Below are positions 1 through 11,200 of a stretch of 64,000 nucleotides of DNA, piece after piece. The position numbers were made by a program, and so were the translations under genes. The stretch comes from Orthonyx spaldingii (lineage: Eukaryota; Chordata; Aves; Passeriformes; Orthonychidae), in assembly GCA_013397795.1 (NCBI GenBank), contig VZTJ01002530.1:496001-560000 (forward strand). The letters are read 5' to 3'. Numbering within the stretch: position 1 is the first letter of the stretch; each line of letters opens with the position of its first letter. The notes beneath the pieces were generated by a model. The model was not told the DNA's origin, ran no database searches, and was given only the letters and a program-made list of their open reading frames with translations.

Positions 1-839
1 ACAGAAAAATTTCTGAAAGAGATTGCACAGAGCCTTGTCCAGCAGAGATCTGGAGTTCTCTGAGGCCACTGCCTCTCCAGGCAAACTTCTCCCCTGCTTT
101 ATCACTCACTGCAAAGAATGTCATCCTCATGCCTGGTCGGAACTCCCCTCCCTCCAAAGGGAGGGAGCTGCCCCTCCTGCTGCAGCTGCCGCAGGGCACC
201 AAGAGGAATCTGGCACCATTTTCTCTGCAAACTGCATCCATGCACCACATTCTCTTCCCCAACACACACAGTTCTGCCAAGACTCTCTTCACACACCGGG
301 TGCTCCATAACCATCCCGTGGTGATCTGATGGACTCTGGTTTATCAGCACCGTTACAGCTGACTCGGGTAAAATCACCTGAATCAATCAGGTGATTCCGA
401 ACTTCGAACGTGCTCTTTGTTCTCAATGTCTTACATAATGAAACTGAAATATAAAGCTCAAGTGGCCTTGATTTGGGTAAGCACTGCCTAGCAACAACCA
501 AAACATCAGTGTGTTATCAATGTTATTGTCATACTGAGTCCAAAACACAGCACCGTGCCAGGTACTGAGAAGAAAATGAACTCTATTCCAGCTGAAACCA
601 AGACAATGACATAGTATTTTGTACTTTGCACCAAGTTGAAGACTTGGTATGCAAATTCATTTCTGTGGTTTCTAAAGGGGTGACTGTCGGACAGAGTCAC
701 TCTTTCTGGAAACACTACAGGAACAGCAGCCCAAACCAAAAGCATCTGTTTAAATTTGCTCTGCTAAACCAATTAAAGGCGATCTGGGCAGCTTTAAGGA
801 GGGCTTTGTTGCTTGTACAACCCTGTTTTGCAGAGTTGG
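1..839. other. Left-edge sequence, unassigned
   Basis: No exon with good splice sites and recognisable protein was found on either strand. If the CpG island at 840-1370 drives a leftward gene, this would be its first exon or intron. Confidence 0.5.
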
Positions 840-1370
840 CAGCACAGAGACCGCGGCTGGATTGTCTCGCGTCCCAACGCCCCGCGCCTCGGCGGCACCG
901 GGCGCTGCGGCCTCTGCGTCCCGCTCGCACCCAGCGAGGGCTGCGCTGCCGGTGACAAAACCCGGCACGGCACAAGCTTAACTCAGCTTTATGAATTAAG
1001 TTTAAAAAAAAAAAAAAAAAAAAAAGAAAGAAAAAGAAAAAACCTAAAACCACAAAACGCACCTTTCAGCTCAGAAACCCGCTCCGGCAGCCCGGTGCTC
1101 CCGAGCGCTGTGGGAGCTCCTCAGCCGCCGTCCCGCGGCCCCGCGCTCGGCTCTCCCGGCGCTCTGCAGCGGGACACGGCCCGGCTCAGTCCCGCTGCTT
1201 CCCGATTCCCACCGCCCTATCCCAGCCCCTGGAAACTTGCGGGAGCCTAATCCCGGGCACGGTGCCTCGCCCAGCGCCGGCATCGGCTGCGTTGCCGTGG
1301 CCGGGAGCCCGCACTGGGCTCGCCTCAGCCGAGAACGCCTCACACCTGAGGCGACGGAATTAAACTTCCA
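840..1370. promoter_or_regulatory. CpG island of an unidentified transcript
   Basis: Two GC- and CpG-rich blocks (about 840-960 and 1075-1350), separated by an A-run at about 1002-1024, in an otherwise A/T-rich region. No coding exon or splice site was identified with confidence. In human, the gene beyond STK17B on this side is DNAH7, also transcribed away from STK17B; this island could be its promoter with the gene body off the left edge. That is inference from gene order only. Confidence 0.55.
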
Positions 1371-2444
1371 CAAAGTCTCTGCAGCTGTGCCAGGCTGAGT
1401 TCGGCTGTGCTGTCACTGCACCCTCACTGTCTGCTGGAGAAACAGCTTCAGCCCCGGCTGTGCCTGCCCGTGTCAAATAAGGTGGTGAACACGGCTTTGA
1501 GCAGCATGTGCCATTCACTGCTGCCCAGGCAGGGGTCCTCCTCACCTCCATAAATTAACTGATGTGTGTCAGTAAGTGAAGGCAGGTGCTCGTCTTTAGG
1601 CAAAGCAGGGGGACAGGTGTGTCAGCTAAACATGCAAAGGAACTCACCTGTGTTTGCAAAATGATTCTTAGACAGAATGCTGGCCTGGGGTGGCTAACCC
1701 ACAACGGCAACCAAAGGTTTTCCAGGGGCCACATCATGCATCAGCCCATCCTGTGCACAGTGACTTGGGATTTAAACAACCTCCCCCACACTCCTAGGAA
1801 ATTATAGAATACAAGAAAATATTAAAAAAAAAACTTATTCAGTTTCCTTGGTAGTCAGTGAGTGTTTCTTCCACTGAATCCAATGCTTTGACCAACCTAA
1901 ATGAACAGCTGGTATGACTTCTAACACTTGGCTGGGGCCAGGTTTGGCTTTCTATGCGATCTGAAACACCTGTTGCCATGTGGGGTAGTTTGGGAATTTT
2001 AAATGACAGGTTTTGTTGTTTTCACAGCAACATATAAAAGGTTATACATAAAAGGTCTACGTTTTACAGAGTTAACCTGCTGGAAAACCCCTATAAATGA
2101 GCTCCAATTCAGGTCTGTAACCAATCTTGTGAACTGCACATAGAGCATTATGAGTCCAGATAGCAAGTTTTAAACATAAAAGCCCCTTTATTAAAATACC
2201 ACAGGCAAAGAACCTCTAGGGTATTTCTGCTTTGTCCAGCTGTAGAAGTCTCAACAGCACTTGGAATTCCCAGTGCATTTTCTAAATCCAAACCAGGACC
2301 AAAGCCTAGTTTTGATTTTGAAATGAGAAATACCCTCATACCTAGCATGGGGAGATTCAAACAAGTTGTACTCTGTACTGGCTGTAATATAGAACAGTCC
2401 AGCCGGAAACTGTAGCAGTGGGCAGAGGCCAGGAATCCATCCTG
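1371..2444. other. Intergenic, nothing recognised
   Basis: A/T-rich sequence between the CpG island and the LTR-like element; no exon or repeat family recognised. Confidence 0.6.
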
Positions 2445-2816
2445 GTGGTGTGACCATTCATAGCGCTGCTTTGTACCTGTCCCTCCCCTGTTCACCCAGG
2501 ACTGGCCAGATGTCACTGGTCACTCATTTGCCTATTGGCTCGTCTCTCGCCTTGCCCTCCCCCGACAGAGGGCATGAGAGATCCGGGCGAGAGATGAGCT
2601 GGACCACTCTTGCCAGGTTCACCATCTCACAGCTTGTTCTATGCACGATCCTTTTCCTTCTGTGAGGGAAAATAAAGAACGCTGATATATATACAAGTGG
2701 TCCGTCTGTCTTTACCGGCAAACAGCCGCCACCGTTCCGCCCTGGACCGGAGCTCCCGGAATAAGGAGCTACTGAGGGCAGGCTTGGTGGTCCAAGAGGA
2801 GTCCAGCAACGAAACA
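2445..2816 (+). mobile_element. Probable solo long terminal repeat of an endogenous retrovirus
   Basis: Composition and layout of a retroviral LTR: a promoter-like GC-rich stretch with CTATTGGCTC, an AATAAA at about 2670-2675, then a GC-rich segment and a CA terminus near 2816 (gaaaca). A TG start could be at 2511 or near 2448. No target-site duplication was found and no gag, pol or env reading frame is attached. The family is not identified and the boundaries are uncertain. Confidence 0.4.
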
Positions 2817-3549
2817 GCAAAAATACAGGAAACCATGCAGAGGGAACTCCCTGCTATTTCAACTATTCGAACTACACCTACAGCAAGCAGTGGCACATTC
2901 TGCATGCACTGCCATCCACTGCTGGGCATGGGAGTCCTGTTGCTAGAATGTGACATTTTGGGGTTTATTGTCTGATCAGGAAACTGGAAATAGCATACCT
3001 GCTTGTACTCTTCAGAGCAAGAAAGACACAGATTGCTAATACGAGAAACATTATAAAGAAAACATTATATCTAAATATTAGTATGTATTATGTAGTATTT
3101 TTTTCATTATCAGAAGAACTTTCTTCTTACAGACAAGAATAGTAACACCAACATTGCTGTTTATTCACTACATGGGCTACCAGATAAGAACTTTTATGTC
3201 ATAATTCCTGTACCTGCTTTTAATTATTAAAAAGTTTCCTTATACTCTCATGGCACGCTACTCACTGGTAGATGACTTGGCAATTCAGCTTTGTAACATT
3301 ACCATTAAATTTGGTAGACTTTCTACACTCTGATTCCTTCTGTATCTTGCTCATTTCTACAATGCTGAGTGGACCAAGCAGTATTTTCAAGCCGGTCAGC
3401 TGCCAGGTTCTCTAACGAGTGGTTTCTGAAACACACAGTAATTGCACACTCTTATTCTGCCCCAGTTTTACAAAATATCTTTTCAAGCTCAACTTGCCTT
3501 ACTTGGCAAGAGTACAAGCACAGGTGTCCTGGTAAGAAGAGGGTCAGTT
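2817..3549. other. Intergenic, nothing recognised
   Basis: A/T-rich, no exon or repeat family recognised between the LTR-like element and the first CR1. Confidence 0.6.
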
Positions 3550-3793
3550 ATTATCATATAATGATTTGGGTTGGAAGGGACCTTAAAAACCATCCAGTTC
3601 CAACCCCCTGCCATGGGCAGGGGCACCTCTCACTAGAGCAGGTTGCTCAGAGCTCTATCCAACCTGGCCTTGAGCACTTCTAGGGATGGGACATCCACAG
3701 CTTCTCTGAGCAACCTGTGCCAGTGCCTCATGACCCTCACTGTCAAGAATTTTGTCCTATTATCTAATCTAAGTCTACTCTCATTTTAAAGCC
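3550..3793 (-). mobile_element. CR1 LINE 3' end
   Basis: Near-textbook antisense CR1 3' end: tttgggttggaagggacctt, ccagttccaaccccctgcca, gagcaggttgctcagagc, aacctggccttgagcactt and cttctctgagcaacctgtgc. The LINE sense strand is minus. It is 5'-truncated, as nearly all CR1 copies are. This is the clearest single sign of an avian or reptilian genome in the window. Confidence 0.93.
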
Positions 3794-4439
3794 ACTGTGA
3801 TGCTTTTCTCAAAGACGTTTCCTTCCTTAACACTTTCAAAAAAGCAGAAATTTCAAGTTGTCTCAAATACCCATTAAACAGAATAGTTTTTCCGTAATGT
3901 GTTAAAAAATAGGCATCATGCCTGATAAGAACTCTCACTGCAAGAAATGTAAATATTCGGATAATTTCTGAAATTAATGCTGCAACACCAAAGCAACCAC
4001 ATGAATACACTGTTTCTTTCACTAAAGAGAAAGCCCATTTGTGCATTTCAAACAATGAGAAAGCTTTGTCAATGAAATGTGCCTTTGGAAGAAACACACT
4101 ATCCAGGCCACCAGGAGTTAACTGCCTCTTTTGAGTGCAATTCCCATTCTAAAGGGCACTTGTTTTGGGGTTTGTTGTTTTATATTTCAGCCATCTACTT
4201 GAAAATAAAACAAATGCACCATTAGTGCCCTAGGAGGTTAATATGTATAACAAAGATTCCACTTAAGTTGTCTTAACATGACCATTCAGAAAGGGCACTA
4301 GAACTTAACTATCACCTCAGTAAGTACTGCAAGATCTATCTAGATCATTACAAATAGGAACGTCACCATTGTCTACATAAAACCCAGACAAAGAAAACAG
4401 TTCCAGGAAGTGAGCTGCTATGTTCATGATTCATTGGTA
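3794..4439. other. Intergenic, nothing recognised
   Basis: A/T-rich spacer between two CR1 copies of opposite orientation; no exon recognised. Confidence 0.6.
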
Positions 4440-5354
4440 GCAGTCAGCACGGATTCAGCAAGGGGAAGTCAGACTTAGCACCCCCTGCAGTGAAATGACT
4501 GGCAGGAGCTGAGGGAGAGCAGCAGACGCTGCCTGCCCAGGGCCTCTGACACTCTCCCTGAAGATCCTGGTTAATGATGATGGGCAGAGCACACCCTCAG
4601 CAAGGCTGCAGGTGACATAAACTGGGAGTGGCTGATACACCCGTGGGTCCTGCTGCCATCCACAGCGACCTATCCAGGCTGGAGAAATGGGCTGTGGAGG
4701 AACAGTCCCATGCACTGATACATTCTGGAGCCATCCAGCTGGAAAACCCCTTTGCAGAGAAGGCCCTGGGTTCCTGCAGTTGAACAGGAGCCAGCAGTGT
4801 GCCACAGAACAGGCTGATGGCACAGGCTGCACCAGCAGGGTGACACAGGAGCAGTGCCCAGTTCTGGGCCAAGCAGTGCCCAGTGTGAGACACACAAACA
4901 TAGCTGGGAGCCCAACTAAAGGCCACAAAGGGATTAAGGGACTGGAGCACCTCTCTTACGAGGAAAGGATGAGGCGGCAGGGACTGTTTAGCCAGGATGA
5001 AAAAAAGCTCAGGGAGGCTCTTATGAACATGTATCATTATCTGAAGTGAGGATGCATAGAAGATGGAGCCACGCTCTTGTCAGGGGTGTCCAGTGACAGG
5101 ATAGGAGGGAGTGGGCACAAACTGGAACACGTGAGGTTCCATCTGAGCACAAGAACATACTTTTACTGTGAGGCTGACTGAGAACTGCAGCAGGTTGCCC
5201 AGGGAGACAGAGTGTCCTTCCTTGGAGAGCCAAAGACATCTGCACATCATTCTGGACAGCAAGGCCTAGCTGGGATGGCTGGAGCAGGGAGGCTGGACAC
5301 ATGACTTCCAGAGGTCCCTCCCAACCTCAACCTGTCTCTCATTCTGTGAATAAA
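4440..5354 (+). mobile_element. CR1 LINE 3' portion (end of ORF2 and 3' UTR)
   Basis: About 0.9 kb in sense orientation: cagcacggattcagcaaggg near the start, then ggagcacctctcttacgagg, actgtttagccaggatga, tgtcaggggtgtccagtgac, gaactgcagcaggttgccca and gaggtccctcccaacctcaa before a gtgaataaac tail. The reading frame is broken. It is an older, more diverged copy than the one at 3550. It ends about 35 bp from the minus-strand poly(A) signal of STK17B. Confidence 0.85.
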
Positions 5355-5374
5355 CAAAAACACACAAGTTTTGA

Positions 5375-8001
5375 AAAAATGGCAAAGTTTATTTTTCATA
5401 ATATAAACTTCTATGCAGTGATTTTTAATATAAACTGCAGAGAAGTATGACTTCAGTCACCTGAAAATGCTACTCAGCACTAATTCACACTTGGAAATTC
5501 CCATTAATATGGCAGGAAGCAAGACAATGTATGTATTTGCATTCAACTGCAGTTAATTTGCACAATATTTTTAAGTAAATCAAATGCACTTATCCGAACA
5601 AAATCTGATTCAAGGTATATTTTAAGTTTATATAAAATACAAGTAAAGTCTTCAAAACTTAAATGCTGTTGATAAAACCAATTTTCAATCATTTAAAGAC
5701 AAGTTAGCTCCAAAGTAGTAAAAAATGTAAACATTAGATACTGTGATAAAAATCTTAAGTAATAACAAACTTTGTCATAAAGTGCTGGCATATGCTTTCA
5801 GCTTTATTTTTCAGATGCTAAAAAATAGTTGTAATTTCAATTCAGCAATATTTTTGCAGAATTTTAAGTTATAACAATCTCAGAAACATTCTTTTTTATC
5901 TGCACAGGTTTTTGGCATTTTCTTCCTTCTCTTAAGTGAACTTTAACTTCTGTGTATGCATCTAATAGTTTGTGTTTTCAACTTACCCAGTTCAAACTCT
6001 ACTCCATGCTGGTGGAAAAAAATAAAAGGTCAGGTAAGACTCCAACTGGGAAAAGCCAAGGGTTTTGAAAAGGAAAGGTGTAAAGTACCTGAACACAACC
6101 CAACAGCTGCCTCCTGCAATGTAATTCTGTAATTATATATACAATCAGTACCACTGAGAAAAGCTACATGAGAATTAATGCATGGAGGAGACTCAGTGTG
6201 GTTCACTCACACCCAGGCATCAGAGCTTTGTATCTGCTGAACAAACTGGATACTTCATTTCACATGAAATTAAGTCTTGGAGAACTTCTACTTCTTCTCA
6301 CAAACACAAGCTGAGAAGTTTTACATGCCTTACACCTCAGCCTGCTTTCCATTTTGTCCACGTGAGTGTCCCCCAAACCAAGACAACTGTGCTGGTTTCC
6401 CCCATGCGTTATGGTGACACCTTATATTGAAATCTGTTTGGGAAAAATCTGCTCTTTCCTTGTGTGAAGAAAGATAAAATACAACCTTTTACCACTCATC
6501 AGGTTCACCTCTCAACCATATGTCATTCCAAAATGCCACTCTGCCCAATTATGGACAAACCCACAGGCACACTTGAAAAAGATTATCAGATTGTGGTATT
6601 TTATTATACAAAACAAATCCAATTCAAAGACACTTAATTTAAGCTCTGAGGAGTGGAAAATCCCAAAATATTTTAAAGTGACACTTACTTTCAAAATACC
6701 TGTAAGAGTTTTAATAAATTCACTGCCCAAAAAGACTCCCAGCCTCTGTTATGAATAAGGGGCTTATTTTATGAGTATTAGTTTGAGGCTGTTAAGGCAC
6801 AACTGGCATTTGTTCTAAGGCAAAACTTGACATAGGCATTATTACCTCAGACTCAGAAACATGAAGTGGAAGGCACAAAACTTTTAAAAATACCACTAAA
6901 CAAACCAATTTTAAAGGTTTAAAACAATTATTAGGTAGTTTGTCTTTAAACACTAACACACTGCAGTCCATTTCTCAGAGCAGGCATGAAGCTGAGTAAT
7001 TATGGGCAACAATAATTGACAGCAGGATGCACTTCTACTTTAGAGGGGCATACAAAAAAGTTGTTAATTGCAGCTTCACTGGCAAAAATGGCTATCTTCA
7101 GTTTACACAGTTTTACTCCTTTTAGCTAGAGGCTTTCTGTTTTGGGGCTTGTTTGTGTGGGGGTTTTTTGGGAGGGGGAGAGTTGGGTTTAGGCTTTTTT
7201 TGTTGTTTTTTAAGATAAGGAAAAAGTCAATACAGGTAGATGATCCTATTTCAGAGGTTTGATGAAAGCAAACAAGCAAATTCAAATATTCACATCAGCA
7301 TAGAACCTCATCTTCAAAAGCAATTTAGTGGTAAGAAGCCAAGGACCACAAGGACCACAAGGAACCAAACCCTACGTGTTTTCTATGCCAGGTGTTGCAG
7401 AGATCCAACACAGCATAACCACACAGAATATGCATTATAATGCCCAAGTGGACCAGATCTGTAAGGCAGAACTACTAGTGGTCCTAGAGGGAAAATAGGT
7501 TTCCAAACAGCCCCAACAGATGTACCGTAGTCCCAAAACATACCAATTTTAGCCTCTATTTAAAGTGGTGAGAATGGCAGCAAGCAAGTCCAGTAAACCA
7601 GCAAGATTCCGTTTCCCTGCTTCCCTTCCCAATTTCTTACTAAGGCTAGCCCTAAAAGCATGCATGTGTTCAACCACTGTTTGGCAAAGGCTGTGCTTAA
7701 ACTCATTTGCAGGTTTCAGTTAGTTCACTCTAGCATCATCTTTTGACTAGAACTTTAAAAGTGCAAAAATATTTAATTATATCTTCTTAAAAAAAAATAA
7801 TTCATTTTATTGGCGCAGCAACTCCAATTCCTCGGGAGTTAATCCACTGCCAGCAATGGACAGAAAAGGAGGCACCAGCATCAAAGAATCAAAGTGCATT
7901 TCCAGTATGCCAATGCTGCACGAATTGGCAAGCCAGAACCTTATTTTCACCACTGGAAGAGATTATGCTGAATTCATTTAATGAGAAGTCTGTATCACAT
8001 A
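5375..8001 (-). other. STK17B: STK17B 3' UTR (candidate extent)
   Basis: About 2.6 kb of A/T-rich, non-coding sequence directly after the STK17B stop, with no recognised interspersed repeat. It ends at a minus-strand AATAAA (5388-5393), just before a CR1 element. Earlier minus-strand AATAAA copies at about 5803-5808 and 6600-6605 could give shorter isoforms. It contains a G/T-rich plus-strand tract at about 7137-7210 (C/A-rich in the mRNA). The extent is inferred from the signal and the repeat boundary, not from transcript data. Confidence 0.55.
5388..5393 (-). terminator. STK17B: Candidate poly(A) signal of STK17B
   Basis: AATAAA on the minus strand, the last one before the CR1 3' end. Cleavage would fall about 10-30 nt beyond it. 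It faces the plus-strand AATAAA at about 5349-5354 at the end of the CR1. Confidence 0.5.
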
Positions 8002-8284
8002 TTAACATACAACGTCTGTCACGAAGTCTTGGGGATACTGCAATGAATCATCAAAGCGGAAGCGTTTGGAGACTGTGCTGCTGTCCTCTGGAATGTTCTC
8101 CTTGTCCTCCTTGTCACTGCAGGCACCATTGCAGCTGGATTTTACACTCCTGTCTTCTGGGCACTTTGCTGTGTGTCCTGGCAGCTGACAGGAGCAGCAG
8201 GTTTCTTCAGGGCTGTACAGGAGCGTGAACTCCCCTTGCTGCAACCACGAGTGGGAGAGACAATCTGCTGCTGTGGGCCTGTCC
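8002..8284 (-). CDS. STK17B: STK17B exon 8: end of kinase domain, regulatory tail, stop
   Basis: 283 nt, residues 280-373 and TAA at 8004-8002. It opens DRPTAADCLSHSWLQQ (end of kinase domain). A low-complexity Ser/Cys-rich linker follows, then KSSCNG, DKEDKENIPEDSS, SKRFRFDDSL and the final Cys. The central linker is the least conserved part. The acceptor sits in TTTCCGAAG, a weak polypyrimidine context, but the phase is exact. Confidence 0.95.
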
Positions 8285-11200
8285 CTTCGGAAAGGGAAAA
8301 GGTGCTTAAGTCAATTTCACCAATACTAAAAAACTAAAATAGCTCTGACACATTTAGCTAAAAATCCTAAGCAAAACTGACACTGAAGAGGTAATATTAT
8401 TGTGTTTTCACCCCTACCTCAGCTGCTACAAAACACAGTTAGGTATTGGCTGCATGCATCTAAATTTAGTTGACGGTTTACTCTAAAGCTGGTAAGCTTT
8501 CACCAGAACAAGGAACACAGTCCCTTGGATGTTTTCAACATGGTACACATAAATGTGCACATGCTTTTGCTTTTAACGTCATATGTTTTATACAGACCAT
8601 AAATAGTGAGGCTCATGAATATTCATTCGTTAGGTTTTTAAGGAAAGCCAAGTCCATGATGTCATCAACTCTGACATTTTCTAGTGTTTTACTCTTGCAA
8701 TTCATCTGGCATAAACCCTTTAAAAATGTAGATCCTACCAAAGAAAATTGTTCCTCTGGATAACCTAGTACAGTGGAACTGCACGTTTTAATTGTGTTCT
8801 GCATTGCTAACTTCCACACAACTTGCTGGAAAACTGGCTCCAAGGCAATAGAGACCACTGCTTGTCCCTAACTCTACCAGAACACGGGAATATTTTTCAG
8901 TCAGAGGAGTGTAACTTTACAGAATTGACTCTGTGAAAACAGACTTTTCCTCTTAAAGTTTAAGGAGGTATATTCATCAAGAGTTGGAACGGGAAAGAAA
9001 AAAAGACAGCTTATTGAGGATATAATGAAGACTCGAGATGCCCAGGAGAAAGTGAGCAGTAATTGTGACAGAATGTCAAATATCCCGCACTAAGAGTTAT
9101 CGAAGTGGGCTCTTCATCATTGATTCCCTTTCTCTAGGTGCTCCACAAATGTGAAAGATAAGACTCCCTCATGACACCAGGGTTCTGTGAATTATTCCAG
9201 ATCCTGACAAACTGTGTATATGAGATGTTAGAAAACAAGAAGGACTATTCAGATGTGACTTTATATGGACTCCTGATGGCCTAAGAGCAGACACTCCCCA
9301 GGAATCATCTCTGATCATCTCCTCCTGCCCAAGAGCCTCTCTCAGCCAAGCAGGGTCACTCCTGCCTGCTGGAGGCTCTGTGAAGGTGACCAGGACTACT
9401 GTCTCAGCCCAAGTGACAACACCTAGCACTGCAATTGGTAATACCTGGGTCACTTCTCAAAGTTCAGCTATTTTGCAAGGTCTTGATGAGAGTCTGAACT
9501 CCCAAAAAATGCAGAGTTATGGGAGTGCGCCTTACAAACAAAAAGAAGTTTTCACTTTGCTTTGAGAACATTAAGACTCAACAAGGCAAAACACTGCCAA
9601 GTATAAACATATAATAAAAGATGTATTTCAGTAGAAAGATAAAGGTAAGTCAGAAAACAAGAAAGCACTGCAAAGAGGTTGCATTTTGTCTCTCCAAATT
9701 GTACAATAATTACAGAAAAGAATGTGACCTTTCTAGAGTATATTTTTATTACATCTGTTAATCTGTCCTCTGAATGAAAATATAAAGAAACTCAAAATAA
9801 AAAAACTTAAAGAACAAGCCTGACTAATAATAACATTATCTGTAATAATAATATCTGACAATATTAGCCAGACATTGAATCAAAGATCCTTCTCACACAC
9901 TATGGAAAAGCATAAACCTGCACTTTTAAATATCCAGCTGAAAATACCAATGTATTGTGAAATCTCCAACTGATCTTATCAGTGGTATTAAGTACAAAAA
10001 TTAACATTCACTTTTTCTAGGTGCTCCACAAATTTAGGATTCTTGCCTGGAGGAGTTTGTTACTTACTCTGGATTTTTTATGAGAAGTTTTTGAATGAAG
10101 TCTTTCGCAGGTTGTGAAACTGATGAAAACGTTTCTTCTGAATAATCCACATTAACCTGAGATATATTAAGGTAAGTTTCTTGAACATCAGCTCCCACAA
10201 ATGGAGATTCTTGTGTCAGTAGCATGTATGAGATGACACCGATGTTCCTGAGATAAGAACACAATGTAGAAATGTATAAACCTATCAGAGAATCTAAACA
10301 ATACACCCTGCATGTTTACTGTGCTGCAGATCAAACTGCCTGACATATCCCACACTGTTAGAAGCATCATGTGATTCAAGTATGACTGCACATACACACA
10401 AGGAAAGCTATGTGTAAGTGTCTCAATGAAGGGATTTTTGAAAACTGTCTACTTTCAATATATCCCTTTCTTCCTACTGAGATTATTAGGAAAAGGAAAT
10501 ACCTCGTTTATACACAGCCCACTCTTGGGCCATATGGCAATTCTGGATGATAGAGCTGCAAAAAAGACAGGCTTTCTAACCTGCAAGCAAATAAAATCCA
10601 TCTTTCACTGCAATTCTGGATGACAGAGCAAAGACTGAGATTTAGTCAACCTCTGTGGACATCTGACATCCAAGCTGTGTTACAATCTCCTCTTGATGAG
10701 ATGTTTCTCCCAAGAACATGAACATGAGTACCACAGATCATGCAATCTATTATAAATCTTAAGATGGTTTCTTGATGTTCATAACAAAAACATTTTTGTG
10801 ATCTGATAGATCAGAATTTAGTACTCATTACAGTGTGGAAACTTGCAGCTGTTGGGTTTGTCATTCTGAGATCAGTAGGGGTTTTTTTATGTCTTCCCAC
10901 AAAAGCAGGCAAGTAATACATGAATAAAAAACAATTATGAACGGATGTAGTTACTATCATGAGTTGAGAATTTCAGTGGAGCAATTAGCAACTTTTAACA
11001 GTGACTTTTAATTAAGATGCTGAAGATTTTATGTTTTAAAAGAAACAATTCAAAGTTAGTCTTTGAACTAACATAGCTCATAAAATTAAAAAGCCACAAA
11101 AAGTTGTGGGTCAGTTCAAGGTACTGGTCAATTTTTATGATTCATTCCGCAGATATTTCTCCAAAAATAAGAAATAGGAAGATTGCATCCTTCTTATAAT

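Noticed and set aside
715..1062. Open frame with a long run of Phe on the minus strand at the left CpG island
   Set aside because: The run is simply the translation of the poly(A) tract near 1002-1024; no splice or domain support.
4455..4928. 157-codon open frame on the minus strand
   Set aside because: It is antisense to a degenerate CR1 element; no recognisable protein.
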